Source: Micromonospora rosaria
GTDB lineage: Bacteria > Actinomycetota > Actinomycetes > Mycobacteriales > Micromonosporaceae
Reading direction: 5' to 3'
Length of the DNA: 64,000 nt
Assembly: GCF_001567585.1 (NCBI RefSeq)
Contig: NZ_LRQV01000006.1
Location: forward strand, 41,611 to 105,610
The notes beneath the pieces are model-generated. The model worked only from the letters and a program-made list of their open reading frames with translations. It searched no databases and had not been told where the DNA came from. Numbering within the stretch: the first letter of the stretch is position 1; each line of letters opens with the position of its first letter. Position numbers and translations under genes: made by a program. This document shows, piece by piece, positions 58,375 to 64,000 of this stretch.

Positions 58375-58573
58375 CCCGTCGCCGACCACCCGGACACCCG
58401 CTCGGGGCCCATCCACAGTGGCGGGCCGACCGCTGCCGGAAAACCGACGGCAACTCGGCAATTTCAAGGAACTCTGGAATGCCGCGGTTGGCTAGCTTCG
58501 CGGCAAGCCGCTGACTGTCTCTCCCGCGGCCTCCCGGCGTGCTCGTCCCGCGTCCTCACGGAAGGTGCCAGAC

Positions 58574-59164
58574 ATGTCGCAATCCCTCACCGCCGCCCGC
58601 CCCGGCGGGCTGCTCACGTGGCTCAACGGGCCGCACCACAGGGCGGCCCTGAACGGTTTCCTGCTGGTCACCGTCGCCCACTGGGCCGAGCACCTGGTGC
58701 AGGCCTACCAGATCTGGGCGCTGGGCCTGGCCCGACCGCAGGCCCGGGGCGTACTCGGCCAGTTCTACCCCTGGCTGGTCTCCTCGGAATGGCTGCACTA
58801 CGGGTACGCGATCGTGATGCTGGCGTTCCTGTTCCTGCTGCGCCGGGGCTTCGTCGGCCGGGCGAAGACCTGGTGGACGGTGGCGCTGGCCATCCAGTTC
58901 TGGCACCACATCGAGCACTTCCTGCTGCTGTGGCAGGCGCAGGCCGGCGTCGTCTTCTTCGGCCAGGCGGTGCCGACCAGCCTGCTCCAGCTCGTCCTGC
59001 CCCGGGTGGAGCTGCACCTGTTCTACAACTCGGTCGTCTTCGTGCCGATGGTCATCGCGATGTACCTGCACCTGCGCCCCAACCGCCGGGAGCAGGAGCT
59101 GATGTCGTGCAACTGCACCGGCAGGCACGCCGACAGCCGGCCCCTCGCGCTCCATGGTGCGTGA
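58574..59164 (+). CDS. His-rich membrane protein of unknown function
   Basis: A 196-residue protein with four predicted membrane segments and histidine clusters at membrane borders: VAHWAEHLVQAYQIW, QFWHHIEHFLLLW and VELHLFYN. The H-x(3)-H and HH-x-x-H arrangement recalls membrane diiron or copper proteins without matching one exactly. It overlaps the CopC-like gene by 11 bases, so the two are made together. A metal-linked membrane role is inferred. Confidence 0.7.
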   Translation: MSQSLTAARPGGLLTWLNGPHHRAALNGFLLVTVAHWAEHLVQAYQIWALGLARPQARGVLGQFYPWLVSSEWLHYGYAIVMLAFLFLLRRGFVGRAKTWWTVALAIQFWHHIEHFLLLWQAQAGVVFFGQAVPTSLLQLVLPRVELHLFYNSVVFVPMVIAMYLHLRPNRREQELMSCNCTGRHADSRPLALHGA

Positions 59165-59759
59165 ACTGAGCCCCCGGCCCGGCGGCCACCGGCGGACGGC
59201 GTTGGCCGCCGCGGTGGCTGCCGGGCTGGTCGCCCTCGTCCTCACGCCCGGCCCGGCCCGGGCGCAGGGCGACCTGGTGGCGGCCGACCCGCCGGCCGGG
59301 GCGACGCTCACCGCCGCGCCGGCCGAGGTGGCCCTGACCTTCGGGGCGGAGGTCGATGAGACGGACTCGCACGTGGCGGTGCTCGACGCCGCCGGCGCGC
59401 GGATCGTCGAGGAGCCGGCGCGTCCCTCGGGCGGGGCCGGCCTGCGGCTGCCGGTGCGGATCGACGCCGCCGGGGACTACACGGTCGCCTACCACGTGAC
59501 CTTCGTCGACGGCGGCACCGCCACCGGCGCGCACCGGTTCAGCGTGGGCACCGGGCGCGCGCCGGCCCCGCTGGACGCCGCCGCCCGGCAGGCCAGTACG
59601 GACGCGGTGCGCACGCACGGCCACACCGTCGACGGGTTCAGCGCGTTCCTGCTGGTCGTTGACGGGGCGGTGCTGGTGGTGGTGCTCGCCCTGCTGTGGC
59701 TGCGCCCCCGCAACGGTCGGCGGCCCATGTCGCTGCGCGCCGCCGACCCAGGGCTGTAG
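59154..59759 (+). CDS. CopC-like secreted protein with C-terminal membrane anchor
   Basis: A 201-residue protein: signal peptide to about residue 37 (ALAAAVAAGLVALVLTPGPA, RA), a CopC beta-sandwich (LVAADPPAGATLTAAPAEVA, LTFGAEVDETDSHVAVLDAA, HVTFVDGGTATGAHRFSVG), and a C-terminal TM (LLVVDGAVLVVVLALLWLR). In CopC the mature protein normally begins with a copper-ligand His. Here the same place reads QGDLVAADPPAG, so that ligand is missing while His in DSHVAV is kept. Copper binding is therefore uncertain. Confidence 0.82.
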   Translation: MVRELSPRPGGHRRTALAAAVAAGLVALVLTPGPARAQGDLVAADPPAGATLTAAPAEVALTFGAEVDETDSHVAVLDAAGARIVEEPARPSGGAGLRLPVRIDAAGDYTVAYHVTFVDGGTATGAHRFSVGTGRAPAPLDAAARQASTDAVRTHGHTVDGFSAFLLVVDGAVLVVVLALLWLRPRNGRRPMSLRAADPGL

Positions 59760-59799
59760 ACGGGGGTGGCACGACGTGCGGGCAGCGGGGGCGACGACG

Positions 59800-59830
59800 A
59801 GCGGCGCCGACGACATTCGTCGGCGCCGCT
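59800..59830. terminator. terminator between CopC-like and SDR genes
   Basis: Perfect 13-bp stem AGCGGCGCCGACG/CGTCGGCGCCGCT around a five-base loop, in the 82-base gap between convergent genes. Confidence 0.78.
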
Positions 59831-59841
59831 GGCGTGCGTGG

Positions 59842-60717
59842 TCAGGGAATGGGGAAGAACGAACGGACGAACTTCTCCCACCCGCGTTCACCGATGATCG
59901 CCCGCATCTTCGGCAGCACCCGGGGCGGCATGCCGAGCCGGTAGCGGATGCGGGGGTTGGGGGTGGTGACCGCCTTCTCCAGGACCTTGGCGACGTGTTC
60001 GGCCCGTACCGCGATCTTGCCGCGCAGGGGCGGGTTGTCGCTGAGCCGGTACGCCTGGTGCCAGTCGACGAAGTACTCCCAGAAGTCCCGGTACAGGGCG
60101 GGGTTGTCGTGCGAGTCCATGCCCAGGTCCGAGACGCTGTCCGGGACGAAACCGCCGAGGATGGGCGCGGGCTGGATCACCACCACCTTGATGCCGAACC
60201 GGGACACCTCCAGGCGCAGGGAGTCGCCGATCGCCTCCAGGGCGTGCTTGGTGGCCTGGTAGTAGCCCCGGCCGGGGGTGGCGAACATGCCGAAGATCGA
60301 CGACATGATGATCACCCGGCCGGCGCCCTGCTCCCGCATCCCGGGCAGGACCATCTGGGTGAGCCGGCTCAGGCCGAACACGTTCGTCTCGAACTGGGCG
60401 CGTACCTCGTCCATCGGGGTCTCGCCGATGGTGCCGTTCAGGCTGTAGGCGGCGTTGTTGATCAGGGTGCCGACCGCCCCGTGGTCCTCGGTGACCCGCT
60501 TGACGGCCGCCGCCATCGACTCCTCGTCGGTGACGTCGAGGTGGAGCACCGTGATGCCCTCGTCGGCCAGGTCGGACAGGGCGGCCAGGTTGCGCCCGGT
60601 GGCGTAGACCGGCCACCCCGCCCGGTGCAGGCGCAGCGCGGTCGCCTTGCCGGAGCCCGAGGAGAGGCCGGTGCCGGAGGAGGCGCCGGTGAGCAGGATG
60701 GCGCGTGACTGGGTCAT
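59842..60717 (-). CDS. short-chain dehydrogenase with duplicated glycine motif
   Basis: A 291-residue SDR from ATG behind GGGAAGGGAAG. Active site complete: Ser140 (IIMSSIFG) and Tyr153/Lys157 (YYQATK), with NNAAY. The nucleotide motif reads TGASSGTGLSSGSGKATAL: a six-residue SSG-x-G unit is present twice in tandem where one is normal, from an imperfect 18-base DNA duplication. Whether this loop still binds cofactor is unclear. The C-terminal extension is long. It shares a strand with the AhpD-like gene 25 bases upstream. Confidence 0.9.
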   Translation of the reverse strand: MTQSRAILLTGASSGTGLSSGSGKATALRLHRAGWPVYATGRNLAALSDLADEGITVLHLDVTDEESMAAAVKRVTEDHGAVGTLINNAAYSLNGTIGETPMDEVRAQFETNVFGLSRLTQMVLPGMREQGAGRVIIMSSIFGMFATPGRGYYQATKHALEAIGDSLRLEVSRFGIKVVVIQPAPILGGFVPDSVSDLGMDSHDNPALYRDFWEYFVDWHQAYRLSDNPPLRGKIAVRAEHVAKVLEKAVTTPNPRIRYRLGMPPRVLPKMRAIIGERGWEKFVRSFFPIP

Positions 60718-60742
60718 GATGGCTTCCCTTCCCGGCCGGGTG

Positions 60743-61339
60743 TCACTCGTCGGCCAGCCGCGCGATGCGGCTGCGGTCGACGGAGGAGCCCAGCCCGGTG
60801 GCGTCGACCAGGCGGTTGATGAACGCGAACAGACAGGCGCAGAAGACGGCCTCCAGCAGCTCCGCGTCGCTCCAGCCGGCCTCGGTGGCCCGCTCCCAGT
60901 CCGCATCGGTGATCTTGTACGAGCCGGTGCTCACCTTCGTCACCAACTGCATCAGCGGCATGGTGCGCTCGTCCACCGGCAGTTCCTCGGCGGTGGACGC
61001 GGTGGCGACCGCCTCCAGCAGGTCGTCGCTGCCGCCGAACTGGCTGAGGAACCAACTGTGCGTGCCCACGCAGTACGGGCAACCGTTGAGTTTGGACGTC
61101 CAGGCGGAGATCAGCTCCTTGAGCTCCCGGGGCAGGGTGTCGCCCCCGAAGATGCCCCCGTATCCGGCCACCACCACCGCGAGCAACCGCGGATTGGTGG
61201 AGGTGAGCCGGAACATGTCGGGGACGAATGGCAGACCGGTGACCGCCTTGATTTCCTCGTAGAGCTCGGCGGTGCGACCCTCGGCCTGCTCCTCGTCGAT
61301 CAGGGGAACCCTGATTCCCGGCTGTTTCGTCGATTGCAT
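60743..61339 (-). CDS. AhpD-like (carboxymuconolactone decarboxylase family) protein
   Basis: A 198-residue protein from ATG with AGGAGAAGG upstream. The redox motif Cys87-PY-Cys90 with His94 (NGCPYCVGTHS) is that of AhpD-type alkylhydroperoxidases and uncharacterised peroxidase-related enzymes. All-helical. It forms an operon with the SDR downstream and is divergent from another protein with the same CPYC motif. Peroxide detoxification or thiol redox is likely. Confidence 0.9.
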   Translation of the reverse strand: MQSTKQPGIRVPLIDEEQAEGRTAELYEEIKAVTGLPFVPDMFRLTSTNPRLLAVVVAGYGGIFGGDTLPRELKELISAWTSKLNGCPYCVGTHSWFLSQFGGSDDLLEAVATASTAEELPVDERTMPLMQLVTKVSTGSYKITDADWERATEAGWSDAELLEAVFCACLFAFINRLVDATGLGSSVDRSRIARLADE

Positions 61340-61664
61340 GAGCCTTCTCCTGGTTGCTCGGGCGATGTCGGGCCAGCGGTGCGACAGCATGACCGGCGTC
61401 GAAGCCAATCTGGCTGTCGTCGGTGGCCGCAGCGAACTCCGACGGGGCGACGGGGGATGCGGAGGCACCGGTGACAGTTGCCGGAAAACGATTCCGCTGG
61501 CTCATGATGACACGCCGCAGCGGTCGATGTACTCTCCCAGATTGCCTACTGGGTAATCGCTGCCCGGCGGAACCCTCGTAACGCTTCGACCGTACTTATT
61601 ACTAGCTCACGGCACTTTTCGCCGATAACCTGTGTTCAATTCGCCAAGATGGATGAGGTACGTG
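61340..61664. other. divergent control region between two AhpD-like genes
   Basis: No gene. It holds a near-perfect dyad, GATTGCC-TACTG-GGTAATC, at 61540-61558 (six of seven positions paired) in the AT-rich part, the best operator candidate for coordinated control of the two genes. Confidence 0.55.
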
Positions 61665-62714
61665 ATGCCGGCAAGTGTTCTGCGACCGGTGCTGGGCGCG
61701 CTGGGACTGACCCAGATCCGACACGTCTCCCCCGTGCAACGTGGCCGGGCGGACGGCCTGGTGGCCAGGGTCTACGGGCAGATGGAGACCGACTTCGGGG
61801 TGCTGGCGCCGCCGGTCGCCCTGCACGCCCAGGCGCCGGAGGTGCTGGCGGCGGCGTGGATGCTGCTGCGGGAGACCCTGGTCGTGCCGGGGGCGGCGCC
61901 CCGGGCGGCCAAGGAGTCGGTGGCCACCGCCGTCTCGCTGGGTAACGCCTGCCCCTACTGCGCGACGATCCACAACAACGCGTTGGGCCTGCTCGGCCCC
62001 GCCGGTCCCGGCGCCGCCGACCGGGGGGCCGGCGGCGAGGAGGAGCTGGAGCGGATCGTGGCGTGGGCGATGCCGACCGACGGCGGGGCGCCGTCGGCCG
62101 CGCCGTTCGCCGCCGCCCAGGGGCCCGAACTGGTCGGCACGGCGGTGCTGCTGCACTACCTGAACCGGGTGGTCAACGTCTTCCTGCGGGACGTGCCGCT
62201 GCCGCCGGGGGTGCCGGAGTTCATGCTGCCCGTGGTGCTGCGGGTGCTGGGCGGGGCCATGGTGGGCGCCGCGCGCCACCCGCACCCGCCGGGACGGTCG
62301 CTGGACCTGCTCCCGGACGCCCCCCTCCCGCCGGACCTGCCCTGGGCGGCGGGCAACCCGACGGTGGCCCAGGCCTTCGGCCGGGCCTGCGCGGTGATCG
62401 AGGCGGCCGGTCAGCGGTCGGTCCCCGAGCCGGTGCGGGACCTGGTCCTGGTCAACATGGTGGGCTGGCGCGGTGGTCCGCGGGGGATCAGCCGGGCGTG
62501 GGTGGAGGGGCTGGTCTCGGGGCTGTCCGAGCAGCACCGGCCCGCCGGGCGGTTGGCCCTGCTGGTCGCCTTCGCCTCGTACCAGGTGGACGCCGGGGTG
62601 ATCCAGGCCTGCCGGAGCGCCGGCGCGGACGACCGCGGCCTGGTCGAGCTCTGCTCCTGGGCGGCCATGGCCGCGGCGCGGTGGCTGGGCGCCCTGCTCC
62701 CGACCCCGGACTGA
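61665..62714 (+). CDS. long AhpD-like helical protein with CPYC motif
   Basis: A 349-residue protein from the ATG that has GAGG six bases ahead; starts up to 33 bases earlier are possible. Cys96-PY-Cys99 and His103 (GNACPYCATIHNN) define an AhpD/CMD-like core in the first half. The second half (ARHPHPPGRSLDLLPDAPLP, VRDLVLVNMVGWRGGPRGIS) lacks the motif but looks like a degenerate second helical unit. It is about twice the length of ordinary AhpD proteins. Confidence 0.82.
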   Translation: MPASVLRPVLGALGLTQIRHVSPVQRGRADGLVARVYGQMETDFGVLAPPVALHAQAPEVLAAAWMLLRETLVVPGAAPRAAKESVATAVSLGNACPYCATIHNNALGLLGPAGPGAADRGAGGEEELERIVAWAMPTDGGAPSAAPFAAAQGPELVGTAVLLHYLNRVVNVFLRDVPLPPGVPEFMLPVVLRVLGGAMVGAARHPHPPGRSLDLLPDAPLPPDLPWAAGNPTVAQAFGRACAVIEAAGQRSVPEPVRDLVLVNMVGWRGGPRGISRAWVEGLVSGLSEQHRPAGRLALLVAFASYQVDAGVIQACRSAGADDRGLVELCSWAAMAAARWLGALLPTPD

Positions 62715-63144
62715 TTATGTCCGGACAGCGTGTATTTCGCCGAACAATTCGGATAATTGTTGTCGTGCTCAGTTAACGGTGCGTCGTCGCGGGTAACAAG
62801 AACAAACTTTCCATGTGTATTGATCTCCGTGCATGGTATTGTCATGGTCGTGCCAAGGCCGCTAAGTGCACAGACAGTTAGCGTGGCGTTCACATCATCG
62901 GCCCTCCTCCCCCCGGCCCCAAACCTTCGGTGAACTGGCAATTTCCTCAACTGTGACCCGGGTGGATCGAACACCTGTCCCGTTACGTGTCGTCGATGAT
63001 GTCGTAGCGGTCCAGGGTGGGCGATGTGCTGCCGGCCGCAGGGCGATGTGTCCTGCGGCCGGGTGCCGCCGGCACGCGAGCGCGGTGTGCTCGACGGTCG
63101 GTCCGGTAACTGTCTGGCGTGCTCACGAACGGAGTTGATTCGCC
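62715..63144. other. 430-base regulatory region before the AraC gene
   Basis: No gene. It holds the palindrome TGTCCGGACA (62718-62727) and the perfect inverted repeat AACAATT-CGGAT-AATTGTT (62743-62761), which may be terminator or operator. The region is AT-rich for this genome, and a GGAG 11 bases before the AraC ATG is the probable ribosome site. Confidence 0.55.
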
Positions 63145-63954
63145 ATGCACAATGCCGTCGAACGGGCTATCTCGATCATGTGGGACCGTTACCACGAACC
63201 ACTTTCACTCGACGCTATGGCTGATTCCGCGTTTCTCAGCCGGTTTTACTTCTCTCGGCTGTTCCGGTCCAAGACCGGCACTTCGCCCGGCCGGTTCCTG
63301 ACCGCCATCCGGCTCTACAAGGCCAAGAACCTGCTGCTGGAGACGGACATGAGCGTGACCGACATCGCCTACGCGGTCGGGTACAACAGCCTGGGCACCT
63401 TCATCAGCCGGTTCACCCGCAGCGTCGGCATCTCCCCGGCCCGCTACCGATGGCTCGCCGAGCACGGCATCCCCCACCTGTCCCGGACCCGTACGGCCGG
63501 CCCCCGCCGCCGGGCCACCATCGGCGGGAAGATCGTCCTGCCCCCGGTCGACGTGCCGGTCAAGATCTACGTCGGGGTCTTCGACAGCCCCATCGTGCAG
63601 GGCCTGCCGGCCTCCTGCGACATCCTGGAGGAGTCCGGCGACTACCTGCTGCGCGACGTCCCCGAGGGGGAGTGGTACCTGCGGGCCGCCGCGATCGCCC
63701 TGGACGACGTCGCCGCCAAGCCCTCCATGCGGCGTCCGGTGGCCGTCGGCGCCCACGACGCGCTCACCGTGACCGCCGGCGCGGACCTCACCGTGCACCT
63801 GGACCTGCACCCCACCGGCGTCTTCGACCTGCCCATCCTCATCGCCCTCCCGGAACTCGACAACCACGCGCCCGAGACCGGGACGCGGCGGGGCTTCGGC
63901 CGCCAGGAACGGCGGAGCGTCCGGTCGGGCCGGGTGCTGCACAACGCCAAGTGA
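63145..63954 (+). CDS. AraC-family regulator
   Basis: A 269-residue regulator with the DNA-binding domain at the N-terminus (about residues 5-105), the reverse of most AraC proteins: helix-turn-helix 1 LSLDAMADSAFLSRFYFSRL, helix-turn-helix 2 VTDIAYAVGYNSLGTFISRF, then FTRSVGISPARYRWL. The C-terminal 150 residues (VPVKIYVGVFDSPIVQGLPA, AADLTVHLDLHPTG) form a beta-rich domain of unknown ligand. ATG start. It is the last gene in the window and may regulate genes to the right or the AhpD pair. Confidence 0.9.
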   Translation: MHNAVERAISIMWDRYHEPLSLDAMADSAFLSRFYFSRLFRSKTGTSPGRFLTAIRLYKAKNLLLETDMSVTDIAYAVGYNSLGTFISRFTRSVGISPARYRWLAEHGIPHLSRTRTAGPRRRATIGGKIVLPPVDVPVKIYVGVFDSPIVQGLPASCDILEESGDYLLRDVPEGEWYLRAAAIALDDVAAKPSMRRPVAVGAHDALTVTAGADLTVHLDLHPTGVFDLPILIALPELDNHAPETGTRRGFGRQERRSVRSGRVLHNAK

Positions 63955-64000
63955 CCCGCCCGGCCGGGGCGGGCAGCGGGCCGGTGGAGCGGGGCCGCCG

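Overview
The window is high-GC actinobacterial DNA. Codon use is strongly GC-biased, GTG starts are common and several genes look leaderless. The XRE/TPR regulator cluster and the GGAAGGGCCCC palindromes point to a Micromonospora-like member of the Micromonosporaceae. No rRNA or complete tRNA is present, so the genus is an inference.

Region 1 (1 to about 26,170) is the right part of an integrated siphovirus-type prophage; its tail, lysis and left end lie outside the window. Reading leftward from the integrase end it holds a divergent pair of phage repressors around a cluster of TGTTGCG motifs, a hairpin at the head of a very long leftward transcript, many small unknown genes joined by 4-base ATGA/GTGA overlaps, a recombination set (YqaJ-type nuclease, ERF annealing protein, RuvC-like resolvase), a run of Cys-rich small proteins, a BldC-like DNA-binding protein, a winged-helix replication-type gene with four palindromic iterons inside it (a candidate phage origin), an HTH/GIY-YIG-type protein, an HNH endonuclease, and the head module: small and large terminase, portal, prohead protease, HK97 capsid. 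Two phage glycosyltransferases follow the capsid genes. The tyrosine integrase abuts the 3' part of a tRNA gene (att core), which marks the prophage edge.

Region 2 (26,170 to about 44,500) is chromosome. It contains a relic of a second integrase, a VOC protein, three XRE regulators with TPR-like C-terminal parts, a two-component system divergent from a MacA/MacB-like export module with a peptidoglycan-binding adaptor, a lipoprotein, a CadD-like transporter, a seven-repeat RCC1-like propeller facing a three-repeat fascin-like beta-trefoil, a quinone-oxidoreductase/TetR pair with two near-perfect operators, and a bile-acid:sodium symporter family protein.

Region 3 (44,500 to 63,954) is dense in oxidoreductases and regulators: a flavin monooxygenase-like protein and a DUF899 thioredoxin-like protein flanking three 31-bp dyad repeats, an MmyB-like XRE regulator and an MFS exporter that share an upstream motif, an epoxide-hydrolase-like enzyme, a YCII/ECF42-type sigma pair, an SDR lacking its catalytic Tyr and Lys, a PPOX-fold protein, a GMC oxidoreductase, a TetR regulator divergent from a carotenoid oxygenase, a His-rich membrane protein with a CopC-like protein, another SDR, two AhpD-like proteins and an AraC regulator. 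No polyketide synthase, NRPS or terpene synthase is visible, so this could be the tailoring/regulatory flank of a biosynthetic or catabolic locus that continues to the right. Strong hairpin terminators separate most convergent pairs.
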